Shown here piece after piece: positions 49,934 to 61,283 of a DNA stretch of 64,000 nt (the stretch's first letter is position 1; each line of letters opens with the position of its first letter). The DNA lies in the NCBI RefSeq assembly GCF_001995215.1, contig NZ_MUXN01000028.1, forward strand, positions 124,001 to 188,000, in the 5' to 3' direction. Source of the stretch: Amycolatopsis azurea DSM 43854 (GTDB lineage: Bacteria; Actinomycetota; Actinomycetes; Mycobacteriales; Pseudonocardiaceae). The notes beneath the pieces were generated by a model. That model worked only from the letters and a program-made list of their open reading frames with translations. It had not been told where the DNA came from and did not search any database. Made by a program: the position numbers and the translations under genes.

Positions 49934-50956
49934 ATGAAGCTGGGCGTGAATCTGGTGTACCAGGGCGCGGGTGCCCTGGCCCGGGAGGCCGAGCGGCTGG
50001 GGTACGCCATCGCGCTGGCGCCGGAGGGCTACCGGTCCGATGCCCCGAGCCTGCTGGGGTTCGTCGCCGCGCGGACCGAGCGGATCGCGCTGGCGTCCGG
50101 CGTGATGCAGATTCCGGGCCGGGCGCCGGGGATGGCGGCCCTGACCGCGGCCACTTTGGACAGTCTGTCGGGCGGGCGGTTCCGGCTCGGCCTCGGAGTG
50201 TCCAATCCGGACGTCGCCGACGGCTGGTACGGCGCCGCGTTCGACCATCCGCTCGCCCGCACGCGCGAGTACGTGGCGATCGTCCGGGCGGCGCTGCGCG
50301 GCGGCCCGGTCCGGCACGAGGGCGCGCACTACCCGCTGCCGTTGTCGGAAGCCACGCAGGCGCCGTTGCACCTGTACACCGAGCCGTTGCGGGCCGACCT
50401 GCCGGTGTACCTGGCCGCTGTCGGACCTCGGAACCTGAAGCTGGCGGGGGAGATCGCGGACGGCTGGATCGGCGTCTTCACCTCGCCCGAAATGGTCAAG
50501 TCCGCCGTGGGGGAGATCAGGGCGGGGCGTGCGCTGGCGGGCCTGGACATGGACGGCTTCGACGTCCTGCCCTGCCTGGCGACCTCGTTCGCCGACGACC
50601 CCGAAACCGCCGCGAACGCCCTTCGCGCCCAGTACGTCTACCTGCTCGGCATCGGCGACCCGGCGCACAACTTCTATTGCAAGATGGCCACCCGCCTCGG
50701 ATTCGCCGATGCGGTCGCCGACCTGCACGAGCGGCTCGGCGACGGCGACCGGGCGGGGGCGGCCGCGTCGATTCCGTTCGATTTCATCGACGCGACCTCC
50801 ATGGTGGGTCCGGTCGACCGCGTGGCGAGCCGGATGGCGGACTACGCCGCGGCGGGCGTCACGACCCTGGGCATCATGGTTTCGGCCGCGGCCACGACCT
50901 TGGCGGGCCGGCTGGCCATCATCCGGCAGGCGGCCTCGGCCCTGGAGCGCGCCTGA
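49934..50956 (+). CDS. LLM-family F420-dependent oxidoreductase
   Basis: A 340-residue luciferase-like TIM-barrel protein. LASGVMQIPGRAPGMAALTAATLDSLSGGRFRLGLG, given here only as landmarks (residues about 53-89), and AVGPRNLKLAGEIADGWIG are F420-dependent LLM motifs. With the PPOX gene it makes a second F420-type step in this operon. Last gene of the biosynthetic operon; it is convergent with fdhD, 12 bp between stops, which marks the right edge of the cluster. Confidence 0.85.
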   Translation: MKLGVNLVYQGAGALAREAERLGYAIALAPEGYRSDAPSLLGFVAARTERIALASGVMQIPGRAPGMAALTAATLDSLSGGRFRLGLGVSNPDVADGWYGAAFDHPLARTREYVAIVRAALRGGPVRHEGAHYPLPLSEATQAPLHLYTEPLRADLPVYLAAVGPRNLKLAGEIADGWIGVFTSPEMVKSAVGEIRAGRALAGLDMDGFDVLPCLATSFADDPETAANALRAQYVYLLGIGDPAHNFYCKMATRLGFADAVADLHERLGDGDRAGAAASIPFDFIDATSMVGPVDRVASRMADYAAAGVTTLGIMVSAAATTLAGRLAIIRQAASALERA

Positions 50957-50968
50957 CCCGGCTGCCCG

Positions 50969-51799
50969 CTAGCCGAGACCCGTGACCCGCTGTTCGCCGC
51001 TGTAGAGGTTCATGCTGTCGCCGCGCAGGAAACCGATGAGGGTCATGCCGTTCTCCTCGGCCAGTTCCGCGGCCAGCGACGACGGCGCGGAAACGGCCGC
51101 CAACAGGCCGATCCCGGCCATGGCGGCCTTCTGCACCAGTTCGAACGAGGCGCGTCCGGACACCAGCAGACCGACGTCCGCGGCGGGGATCCGGCCCTCT
51201 TGCAGTGCCCAGCCGAGGACCTTGTCGACGGCGTTGTGCCTGCCGACGTCCTCCCGGACGACGGCGAGATTCCCCTCGCCGTCGAACAGGGCGGCCGCGT
51301 GGAGCCCGCCGGTGCTGGAGAAGACCTTCTGGTGTGCGCGCAGGGTGTCCGGGAGGTTCGCCAGCACGTCGGTGCTCACGGTGAACTCGGACTTCTCCGG
51401 TGAAAACCGGCTCTTCAGCTTGACCGCGTCGAGCGCGGCCTTGCCGCAGACCCCGCACGAGGACGTGGTGTAGAAGTTCCGCTCGACCCCGGTTTCCGGC
51501 GGGGCGACCCCTTCGGCCAGCGCGATGTCCAGGACGTTGTAGGTGTTGCGGCCCTGGTCGTCGACGCCGTCGCAGTACCGGGCGACCGCGACGTCCTCGC
51601 GCGCGGTGAGCACGCCTTCGGACAGCAGGAAGCCGTGCGCGAGTTCGACGTCGTTGCCGGGTGTCCGCATGGTGACCGCGAGTGCCTTGCCGCCGACGCG
51701 GATCTCCAGCGGTTCTTCGGCCGCGAGCGCGTCGGGCCGTCGCACATCCCTGGTCGCGGAGATCTTCCGCACCGGACGCCGCACCGTCACCCTGCCCAC
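50969..51799 (-). CDS. fdhD: FdhD, sulfurtransferase for formate dehydrogenase maturation
   Basis: A 276-residue FdhD. The redox motif is SSCGVCGK (two cysteines, sulfur carrier). GNDVELAHGFLLSEGV and GRASFELVQKAAMAG are family signatures. FdhD sulfurates the molybdenum cofactor of formate dehydrogenase before insertion. GTG 51799 is chosen over TTG 51844 because AAGGGTGG lies upstream. Divergent from the OFA antiporter; the likely client is the FdhF-like protein at 58205. Confidence 0.93.
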   Translation of the reverse strand: MGRVTVRRPVRKISATRDVRRPDALAAEEPLEIRVGGKALAVTMRTPGNDVELAHGFLLSEGVLTAREDVAVARYCDGVDDQGRNTYNVLDIALAEGVAPPETGVERNFYTTSSCGVCGKAALDAVKLKSRFSPEKSEFTVSTDVLANLPDTLRAHQKVFSSTGGLHAAALFDGEGNLAVVREDVGRHNAVDKVLGWALQEGRIPAADVGLLVSGRASFELVQKAAMAGIGLLAAVSAPSSLAAELAEENGMTLIGFLRGDSMNLYSGEQRVTGLG

Positions 51800-51847
51800 T
51801 TGTCCACCCTTCTGACCGGTTAATTCGACACTCGCGTACTGCAACGT

Positions 51848-51871
51848 TGGGAATTAAGTAATACATTCCCA
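51848..51871. promoter_or_regulatory. Inverted repeat between fdhD and the OFA gene
   Basis: TGGGAAT (51848-51854) and ATTCCCA (51865-51871) flank a 10-nt AT-rich spacer TAAGTAATAC. A perfect 7-bp palindrome in the middle of the divergent gap, likely an operator for a regulator not encoded in the window. Confidence 0.5.
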
Positions 51872-51901
51872 GTGCACATCCTCAGAGTACGGAGGCGCCG
51901 G

Positions 51902-53263
51902 ATGGCTGTCGGCTTCCTGGACCGTTCCCGCATCGTCGCATCACCGGGCTGGAGCCGCTGGCTGGTGCCTCCGGCCGCGCTGGCCGTGCACCTGTCGATC
52001 GGGCAGGCCTACGCGTGGAGCGTCTTCAAACCGCCGCTGGAAAAGACCCTCGGGCTCAGCGGTACGGAGAGCGCTCTCCCGTTCCAGCTCGGCATCGTGA
52101 TGCTCGGGCTGTCGGCGGCGTTCGGCGGGACGCTGGTCGAGCGCAACGGGCCGCGCTGGGCGATGTTCGTCTCGATGGTCTGCTTCAGCTCGGGCTTCCT
52201 GCTCTCCGCGCTCGGCGTGGCGACGTCGCAGTACTGGCTCGTCGTCCTCGGCTGGGGCGGGATCGGCGGCATCGGGCTGGGGATCGGCTACATCTCGCCG
52301 GTCTCGACGCTGATCAAGTGGTTCCCCGACCGGCCGGGGATGGCCACCGGGATCGCGATCATGGGCTTCGGCGGCGGCGCGCTGATCGCCTCGCCGTGGT
52401 CTTCGCAGATGCTGGGCACGGCGCCGTGGTCGATCGGGACGGTCGCGACGGCGTTCCTCGTGCACGGCCTGGTCTACGCGGTCTTCATGAGCCTCGGCAT
52501 CCTGCTGATCCGGGTACCCGCCGACGACTGGAAGCCGAAGGGTTGGCAACCCAAGGCCACGAACGGCAACGCGATGATCACCACCGCGAACGTATCGGCG
52601 CGCAACGCCATCAAGACGCCGCAGTTCTGGCTCCTCTGGGTGGTCCTGTGCTTCAACGTGACGGCGGGCATCGGCATCCTGGAGAAGGCGGCGCCGATGA
52701 TCGCGGACTTCTTCCGCGAGACCTCGACCCCCGTCGGCACCGCCGCCGCGGCCGGGTTCGTCGCGTTGCTGTCGCTGACCAACATGCTCGGCCGGTTCGT
52801 CTGGTCGTCCACTTCGGACCTGGTGGGGCGCAAGAACATCTACCGGCTCTACCTCGGCGCGGGCGCCGTGCTGTACCTCGTGATCGCGTTGACCACCAAC
52901 GCCTCCAAGCTCGTGTTCGTCCTGTGCGCCATGCTGATCCTGTCCTTCTACGGCGGCGGCTTCGCGACCGTCCCGGCGTACCTGAAGGACCTTTTCGGCA
53001 CCTACCAGGTCGGCGCGATCCACGGCAGGCTGCTGACCGCGTGGTCGATGGCGGGGGTGCTCGGGCCGCTCATCGTCAACGCCATCGCCGACAGCCAGAA
53101 GTCGGCGGGCAAGGTCGGCCCCGACCTCTACACGACGTCGCTGTTCATCATGATCGGCCTGCTGGTCGTCGGTTTCGTCGCCAACGAGCTGGTGCGGCCG
53201 GTCGATCCGAAGTTCCACGAGCCGGCGTCGTCCGGCGAGCCCGCGAGGAGTGAGGCCCGATGA
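51902..53263 (+). CDS. OFA-family MFS antiporter (oxalate/formate type)
   Basis: A 453-residue MFS protein. The opening PPAALAVHLSIGQAYAWSVFKPPLEK is the OFA signature, and GGIGLGIGYISPVSTLIKWFPDRPGMATGIAIMGFG (residues about 128-163, cited as landmarks) is conserved in oxalate:formate exchangers. It could import or exchange oxalate, formate or a similar small acid. ATG 51902 follows GGAGG. Its stop overlaps the small-subunit gene by ATGA. Confidence 0.87.
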   Translation: MAVGFLDRSRIVASPGWSRWLVPPAALAVHLSIGQAYAWSVFKPPLEKTLGLSGTESALPFQLGIVMLGLSAAFGGTLVERNGPRWAMFVSMVCFSSGFLLSALGVATSQYWLVVLGWGGIGGIGLGIGYISPVSTLIKWFPDRPGMATGIAIMGFGGGALIASPWSSQMLGTAPWSIGTVATAFLVHGLVYAVFMSLGILLIRVPADDWKPKGWQPKATNGNAMITTANVSARNAIKTPQFWLLWVVLCFNVTAGIGILEKAAPMIADFFRETSTPVGTAAAAGFVALLSLTNMLGRFVWSSTSDLVGRKNIYRLYLGAGAVLYLVIALTTNASKLVFVLCAMLILSFYGGGFATVPAYLKDLFGTYQVGAIHGRLLTAWSMAGVLGPLIVNAIADSQKSAGKVGPDLYTTSLFIMIGLLVVGFVANELVRPVDPKFHEPASSGEPARSEAR

Positions 53264-53388
53264 CCGAACAGGCTCCCGAAAGCCGCCGCGTCGGGCTGAT
53301 GGTGTTCGCGTGGCTGTGGGTCGCGCTCCCGTTCGCCTACGGCGTCTACGAGCTGTTCCGCAAGGTGGTCCAGCTCTTCGGCGGCTGA
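53260..53388 (+). CDS. MFS transporter small subunit (42 aa)
   Basis: A 42-residue protein that starts ATG 53260, overlapping the OFA stop, and ends TGA 53388. One hydrophobic helix reads VFAWLWVALPFAYGVYELF. Very short proteins of this kind accompany OFA transporters in many bacteria and are named small subunits. The tight overlap makes joint translation with the antiporter likely. Confidence 0.75.
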   Translation: MTEQAPESRRVGLMVFAWLWVALPFAYGVYELFRKVVQLFGG

Positions 53389-53402
53389 CTAGAGTCGGCC
53401 GC

Positions 53403-54161
53403 ATGGGAGTTTTGGTGACCGGGGCGTCGCGTGGCATCGGCAGGGCGATCGCGACGGCCTTCGCGGAAAAGGGCGACCGGGTCGCCGTCCACTACGCCTC
53501 GAACCGGGAGGACGCCGAGCGGACGCTCGCCGATCTGCCCGGTTCCGGGCACGGACTGGTCCAGGGCGACCTCTCGGATCCCGACGTGGCGCACCGGGTC
53601 GCCGACGAGGCCGAGGCGGCGGTGGACGGCGTCGACGTCCTGGTGAACAACGCCGCTTTCGCGCCGTCCGCGGCGTCGGCCCATCCCGTCGCCGAGGTGT
53701 CCTATGCGGACTGGCAGCGGATCTGGCGGCGGATGGTCGACGTCAACGTGCTCGGCACGGCGAACGTGACCTACTGCGTGGCGCGGCACATGATCGAGCG
53801 TGACGCGCCCGGCCGCGTGGTCAACATCGGCTCGCGGGGCGCCTTCAAGGGCGAGCCCGAGTTCCCCGCGTACGGCGCGAGCAAGGCCGCGCTGCACTCG
53901 CTCGGGCAGTCGCTCGCCGTGGCCCTCGCCCCGCACGGCATCGCGGTGACCTCGGTCGCACCCGGCTTCACGGCCACGGACCGGGTCGCGATGAAGCTCG
54001 AAGGCGCGAGCGGCGAGGTCCTGCGCGGGCAGAGCCCGTTCGGCCGGGTCGGCACGCCGGAGGAGGTCGCGGCCGCGGTGCTCTACCTCGCTTCCGCCGA
54101 GGCAGCCTGGGCGTCCGGCGCGATCCTCGATCTGAACGGAGCGTCGCATCTGCGGATGTGA
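53403..54161 (+). CDS. Short-chain dehydrogenase
   Basis: A 252-residue classical SDR: TGASRGIG at about 6-13, NNAAFAP, the catalytic serine in VVNIGSRGAFKGEPEFPAYGASKAAL (Y and K intact) and the ending AILDLNGASHLRM. Substrate unknown. It lies 14 bp after the small subunit gene in the same direction and may be the end of the fdhD-side OFA operon. Confidence 0.83.
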   Translation: MGVLVTGASRGIGRAIATAFAEKGDRVAVHYASNREDAERTLADLPGSGHGLVQGDLSDPDVAHRVADEAEAAVDGVDVLVNNAAFAPSAASAHPVAEVSYADWQRIWRRMVDVNVLGTANVTYCVARHMIERDAPGRVVNIGSRGAFKGEPEFPAYGASKAALHSLGQSLAVALAPHGIAVTSVAPGFTATDRVAMKLEGASGEVLRGQSPFGRVGTPEEVAAAVLYLASAEAAWASGAILDLNGASHLRM

Positions 54162-54194
54162 AGTGGATCACTTGTGCAGCAGTGAGCGGTTCCC

Positions 54195-55613
54195 GTGCGT
54201 CCTAAGAACGTGCACAAGCTGGGGAAGGTCCTGATCGCCGTGCTGGCGTTGGCGGTGTTCGGCGGGACCGCGTACGGATACTCGACGATGCAGTCGCTGG
54301 ACGGCGTCACCCGCGAAGACGTGATCGAGACGCCGGACCCGGGGGAGCAGCCCGCCGACGGGTCGCTGGACGTCCTGCTGGTCGGGCGCGATTCGCGGAC
54401 CAACCAGCAGGGCGAGCCGCTGGACCCGGCGATGTTGCGCGAGCTGCGGGTGGGCGCGAACGGCGACGACCTGACCGACACGCTCATCGTGCTCCGCATC
54501 CCCAACGGCCAGAAGGCGGTCAAAGCCTTCTCGATCCCGCGCGACTCCTTTGTCGCGGAGCCGGGGACGAAGGACAAGACCAAGATCAACGGGATCTTCG
54601 GCCACGCCAAGTTCGCCTCGGCGAGCGCGCAGCGCGCGGCGGGCAAGACCGACAAGGCCGAGATCGACAAGGTGGCGATCACGGCCGCCCGGAAGGCGAC
54701 CTTGAAGGCGGTCGAGGACCTCACCGGCGTCAAGATCGATCACTTCGCCGAGGTCAACCTGCAGAGCTTCTACGACATCAGCAATGCTGTCGGCGGGGTC
54801 GAGGTCTGCCTGAAGCGGGACACCAGGGACGTCAAGTCCGGTGCGAACTTCAAGGCGGGGAAGCAGATGATCCAGGGCGCCGACGCGCTGGCCTTCGTGC
54901 GCCAGCGCGAGGATCTGCCGCGCAGCGACCTCGACCGCGTCGTCCGTCAGCAGGTGTTCCTCGCCGGGCTGGCGAAGCAGGTGCTCTCCGCCGGGACGCT
55001 CGCCAACCCGGCCCGTCTCTCCGAACTGATCGACGCGGTGAAACGTTCGGTCGTGCTCGACGGCTCGTGGAACCTGCTCGACTTCGTCCGGCAGATGCAG
55101 GGTGTCACCAGCGGCGGCATCGCCTTCGAAACGATCCCGGTGGTCAACCCCGACTACCGCTACAACCCCAAGCAGCCGACCGCGACAGCCGTGCAGGTGG
55201 ACCCCGCCCAGGTGAAGGCCTTCGCCGCGTCCCTGATCGGGGCCCAGCCCACGACACCGCAGGCGCCCGCGGGTCCCAAGGTCGACGTCGTCAACGCCAG
55301 CGGCAAGGACGGCCTGGCCGCTCGCGTCTCGGATCTCCTGGCGGAGAAGGGATTCGGCAAGGGCGACACGACGGCCGAGACCGGACGACGGACCTCCGTC
55401 GTCCGGTTCAGCGACGCGTCCGGGCCGGCCACGGAGATCGCGAAGCTGCTCGGCGGGCTGGAAACCCAGAAGGCCGACTCCGTCGCGGCGGGCCACGTCC
55501 AGGTCGTCCTCGGCCAAGTCTACAAGGGACCGGGCGTGTCCGCGGGCGGTGGGGCGGCCGGGGTCCGGACCGACCAGCCCATCACCTCCGAGGACACCGG
55601 GTGCATCAACTGA
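54195..55613 (+). CDS. LCP-family cell-wall glycopolymer ligase with LytR_C domain
   Basis: A 472-residue protein. A short cytoplasmic N-terminus and a transmembrane helix (about 10-28) precede the LCP domain (about 55-250: LDVLLVGRDSR, DTLIVLRIPNG, SIPRDSFV, and the acidic/arginine motif FVRQREDLPRSDLDRVVRQQ). A LytR_C domain follows (about 335-430). It attaches teichoic acid or arabinogalactan to peptidoglycan at the outer membrane face. GTG 54195. It is convergent with the repeat protein, with 6 bp between stops. Confidence 0.9.
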   Translation: MRPKNVHKLGKVLIAVLALAVFGGTAYGYSTMQSLDGVTREDVIETPDPGEQPADGSLDVLLVGRDSRTNQQGEPLDPAMLRELRVGANGDDLTDTLIVLRIPNGQKAVKAFSIPRDSFVAEPGTKDKTKINGIFGHAKFASASAQRAAGKTDKAEIDKVAITAARKATLKAVEDLTGVKIDHFAEVNLQSFYDISNAVGGVEVCLKRDTRDVKSGANFKAGKQMIQGADALAFVRQREDLPRSDLDRVVRQQVFLAGLAKQVLSAGTLANPARLSELIDAVKRSVVLDGSWNLLDFVRQMQGVTSGGIAFETIPVVNPDYRYNPKQPTATAVQVDPAQVKAFAASLIGAQPTTPQAPAGPKVDVVNASGKDGLAARVSDLLAEKGFGKGDTTAETGRRTSVVRFSDASGPATEIAKLLGGLETQKADSVAAGHVQVVLGQVYKGPGVSAGGGAAGVRTDQPITSEDTGCIN

Positions 55614-55619
55614 GCGGTG

Positions 55620-56507
55620 TCAGTCCCGTGGCGGGATCTTGCCGTTCTTGGCGACCGGAAGGCCCAGCTGCGCCGGCTCGGTGAGAACGACCTCTTCGCC
55701 GGGAAGGTGCGCCAGCACCGGGTTCAGATGGGTCAGTTTCAGCGTGACCGGTCCGACGACGCTCGGTCCCGTGGTGACGTCGTACTTCGCCAGATCCAGC
55801 CATTGGACGGTGCGGAGCACCTCCGGCGGGATCTTGTCGCCGCCTTTGGCCACCGGGACGCACAACTGCCGCGCGTTGCCGACCTTCACGTCCACTTTCG
55901 GCCGGTCGGCCAGTACCGGGTTGAGATGCCCCAGTGTCAACGGGAAGGGGCGCCCGGGGATGCCGAGGACACGCAGGGCGTAGCACGCGAGATCGATGTG
56001 CCGCACGACCGACAGGATCTCCGGCGGCGGCAAGACGCCGTTCTTGGCGACCGGGACGCACAGCTGCTCCGGCGACAGCATGGTCACGTGGGCGTCCTGG
56101 ATCCCCAGCCGCTGCACGACCGGGTTGAGCTGGCTCAGCGTCAGCGGGAAGTTCGCCGCGCGGCCTTCGATTCGGTAGCAGGACAGGTCGACCCAGCGGA
56201 CGTAGTCGAGGATCCCGGGCGGCGGGATGACACCGTTCTTCGCGACCGGAACGCAGAGTTGCTGCCGTTCCCCCAGCTTGACCGTCTCGATGGGCAGTTC
56301 CGCGAGCACGGGATTCAGGTGTTTCAAGGTGACCGCCGTCGGTGGCGGTTTGTACCCCTCGGTCCGGTAGCAGGACAGGTCGAGCTGGGAGACGAAGGGG
56401 AGCGGTGGTGGTACGCGCGGTGCGGCGGTGGCCGCGCCGGGCAGGACGGCGTCGAGCATGAGCGAGGCCAAGGCGGCGAAGCCGCGCAGGGTCGATCTTC
56501 GTGACAT
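55620..56507 (-). CDS. Secreted protein of four about 65-residue repeats
   Basis: A 295-residue protein with an N-terminal basic and hydrophobic signal (about 1-30). Then four tandem repeats, each with a DLSCYR-like start, an LNPVLA core and QLCVPVAKNG at the end. Cysteine pairs C46/C85, C110/C150 and C175/C215 are spaced 39-40 residues apart; repeat 4 has K241/G282 instead. Function unknown; the repeats look like a beta-fold adhesion or binding module. ATG 56507 is chosen because the signal starts there. Convergent with the LCP gene. Confidence 0.7.
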   Translation of the reverse strand: MSRRSTLRGFAALASLMLDAVLPGAATAAPRVPPPLPFVSQLDLSCYRTEGYKPPPTAVTLKHLNPVLAELPIETVKLGERQQLCVPVAKNGVIPPPGILDYVRWVDLSCYRIEGRAANFPLTLSQLNPVVQRLGIQDAHVTMLSPEQLCVPVAKNGVLPPPEILSVVRHIDLACYALRVLGIPGRPFPLTLGHLNPVLADRPKVDVKVGNARQLCVPVAKGGDKIPPEVLRTVQWLDLAKYDVTTGPSVVGPVTLKLTHLNPVLAHLPGEEVVLTEPAQLGLPVAKNGKIPPRD

Positions 56508-56615
56508 GGCAAGGCCTTCCGCGAGCGCGTGAACGGGTTTCCCCTTCACGGTGGTCGCGGATCGGCCTCGCCCGGCACCGCCAAGCGGGCAGCCTAAGGG
56601 GCGGCCGAGGACCCT

Positions 56616-58169
56616 TCAGACCAGCGTGCCCGAAGCCTCGATCACCTCCGGCGCGGGGCCGTCCGGGCGCAGCCTCCGGCGCAGCCGCACGATCTCCGCG
56701 AGCGGGGCACCGCCGGTGATCTCGATCGCGGCCAGCGAAGGCAGCGTGACCCCGGCGTCCAGCAGCCGCCGGACCTGCCCGTCGTCCAGGGTGAGCACAC
56801 GCAGCGAGGACAGTTCGCCGACGCGTTCCAGCTCGGGTACGTCCAGACCGGCCAGGCCCAGCCTGATCAGTCCGGGCAGCCCGGCCAAGTGGCCGAAGTC
56901 GATCGGATGCTTCACCCCGGCGAGTGAGAGGCTCCACAGCGTGGGGTGCCCGGCGATCCCGGCGAGATCCACCTTCGAGCTCTCGATGCTCGCCGCTTCG
57001 AGCAGTGGGAACCCGGACAGGTCCGCGGCGACGGAATCGGCGCGGTTGACCCGAAGGTGACGCAACGACGACAGCGGGTTCAGGATCGCGAGATCGACCG
57101 AGCCCGGATCGTTGAGGTACAGCTCCTGGACGAGTTCCGGTTCGACGATCGCGCTGACGTCGGTCGTCTCGGTCATCACCTCGTCATGGGCACGGAAGGA
57201 GTCCTGGTGGAAGGCGGCTTCGGCGATGAGGCGATGTGATGCGAATTCCCGGAACTCGCCCGCCTTCAGCGCGCGGAGCACTTCCTCCAGCATCGCCGTG
57301 ACGGACGGCGCGACATACCGTGGAGGCCCCCAGACGTTCCGCCCGTATTCGAGTACCTGGCCGCTGACCCCGTTCTTGGCCGGGTCGAGGTCGACGGTGA
57401 GGTAGTCGCCCGCGTGATCACTGCCGAAGGTGACCCACCAATCGTTGCGGGACAACCGTTTCACGCGGCCGGCAGGGGAGGTCTCCATGACGACGCCTTC
57501 GTCGGAGACCGTCTCCTGCCAGCCGTGCGTACCGGGGCGGCCTTCGAGGTACTGCGCGACAAGCCTGCCCAGCGACTCGTGGCTGTACCGGCCGAGCAGT
57601 CCGGTTTCGTCGTCCTGATCGGACACGCGGTACAACGCCCGAAGATCCTCGGGCAGTCGCGCGCCGATCCGTTCCTCGGCCTCGGCGAGCTGTGCTTCGG
57701 TGCAGCCGGGTTCCCATTTCGGCGCGTGGCCTTTGATCCTCGTGTACAGCTCGGCGAATTCCGCGGCGAGGGCGGTGATCCGCGCGAGCACGGCCGGGTC
57801 GGTCGGGGCACCGGTCGGCCGGGACCGCGCCGGCAGTGGCATTCCCGGCAGCGGATGCCCCGGGTAGCGGAAGGCGTCGTCGAATACGAGCCACGCCGGT
57901 GACGTGGTGCCGACGTCCGGCGTCGCGAGGAAGGCGTACTCCCCGGTGTGGCTCAGCCGCACCTCGTAGATCGACGGGGGCAAGGGCAGGAACAAGTCCG
58001 CCAGTGCCGTCATGCCGGGATTCAGGTACCGGCCGCTCTTCGTCTCCGCTTGGATCGAGAGCCCGCCGCCGGTGTTGTGGATCCGCAGCACGGCGCTCGT
58101 GAACTCGATCGAACGCGTGCTGTCCCGCAGCAGGCGCGCCATCTCGCGGCCGATGTCCCCAGGGTTCAT
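56616..58169 (-). CDS. SMI1/KNR4-domain protein with leucine-rich C-terminus
   Basis: A 517-residue soluble protein. The middle part has an SMI1/KNR4 (SUKH) domain: GCTEAQLAEAEERIGARLPEDLRALYRVSDQ (residues about 155-185, cited as landmarks). The C-terminal third has irregular leucine-rich repeats (LSSLRHLRVNRA, LEAASIESSKVDL, LPGLIRLGLAGLDVPEL). SUKH proteins are often toxin-immunity proteins, but here no toxin gene adjoins, so the role is open. It ends 35 bp before the FdhF-like gene in the transcription direction. Confidence 0.7.
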   Translation of the reverse strand: MNPGDIGREMARLLRDSTRSIEFTSAVLRIHNTGGGLSIQAETKSGRYLNPGMTALADLFLPLPPSIYEVRLSHTGEYAFLATPDVGTTSPAWLVFDDAFRYPGHPLPGMPLPARSRPTGAPTDPAVLARITALAAEFAELYTRIKGHAPKWEPGCTEAQLAEAEERIGARLPEDLRALYRVSDQDDETGLLGRYSHESLGRLVAQYLEGRPGTHGWQETVSDEGVVMETSPAGRVKRLSRNDWWVTFGSDHAGDYLTVDLDPAKNGVSGQVLEYGRNVWGPPRYVAPSVTAMLEEVLRALKAGEFREFASHRLIAEAAFHQDSFRAHDEVMTETTDVSAIVEPELVQELYLNDPGSVDLAILNPLSSLRHLRVNRADSVAADLSGFPLLEAASIESSKVDLAGIAGHPTLWSLSLAGVKHPIDFGHLAGLPGLIRLGLAGLDVPELERVGELSSLRVLTLDDGQVRRLLDAGVTLPSLAAIEITGGAPLAEIVRLRRRLRPDGPAPEVIEASGTLV

Positions 58170-58204
58170 GGCGTGAACCTAGCGGGAGGGTCCGACAGAA
58201 CCGG

Positions 58205-60511
<2,307 letters not shown>

Positions 60512-60836
60512 GACCCCATCGTGCGCCTCGCCGCCCGAGCGCGCGACCGAGGGGTCGCCTGAGCCGCCATCAGGCACCTACTCGCATTGGGTAGTGAAGG
60601 CCTCCTTCGCTACCTTCAGGGTAGGCAAGGGGGCCTTCACCGACGCGGAGTGTTGTTCTTGGTGACGGTGGGGCGAATGTGGGATCCGGAGTCCGTGAAG
60701 GACTCCTTGAGGGACTCAGAGTCCGTGAAGGAGGCCTTCACGGACCTGCGCTTGCGCCGGGAGCCGTCAGAGACTCCACCTTGTCGCGCCGGGCCGATCT
60801 TGCGTGTTGGCGAGCGATGCCCGGCCCCGTGTGCGG
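60512..60836. repeat. Intergenic hairpin cluster
   Basis: 325 bp without a gene. Two GTGAAGG-type hairpins: 60594-60614 with 60620-60640 (21 bp, three mismatches) and 60721-60731 with 60735-60745 (11 bp, perfect). Between them the sequence shares 21 bases with the left arm of the hairpin at 2836 but lacks its right arm, as if one arm were copied or lost. Confidence 0.65.
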
Positions 60837-61160
60837 TCAGGCGCCGACGTCGAGGCGCGTGATCTGTGACTCGTCCAGCGGGAACCAGGGCGTCTCGTTG
60901 ACGCCGCGCTCCTGCACCGCGTTCACCGTCACCGCGGCCACGACCAGCACGACCAGGCCGATGATCGCGGCGACACCCGGCCACCGGCTCGACCCCGGCG
61001 AGCGATAGCCGCCACCGGAAGCGGCCGCCTTCTGCTGCTTGCGCCGCTTCTTCTTGAGTTCCTTCTTCGCGCCCAACCAGGCGTCGCGTTCGGCGTGCTG
61101 CTGCCAGTCCGGGTTCATCAGATCCGGATGGGTCTCGATCCGCCGGTCCTCTTCGTCCAT
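60837..61160 (-). CDS. Small single-pass membrane protein, unknown function
   Basis: A 107-residue protein. An acidic N-terminus (HPDLMNPDWQQHAERDAWLGAKK), a lysine-rich stretch (KKELKKKRRKQQK), one transmembrane helix (about 62-82, VAAIIGLVVLVVAAVTVNAV) and a short outside tail. I do not recognise it. It is divergent from valS with 136 bp between start codons; neighbours of valS often vary, so no functional link is inferred. Confidence 0.6.
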   Translation of the reverse strand: MDEEDRRIETHPDLMNPDWQQHAERDAWLGAKKELKKKRRKQQKAAASGGGYRSPGSSRWPGVAAIIGLVVLVVAAVTVNAVQERGVNETPWFPLDESQITRLDVGA

Positions 61161-61283
61161 CTGGCTCAGATCCCCCGGGGGTGCTCGCGATTGGCCGCCG
61201 AATTACACCGGCCACCATACCCGGACCGCGGCGTCGTCACGGCCGGTGAGCAGTGCGGCTGAAAAGCGGCTTTCGGGGGTTCG

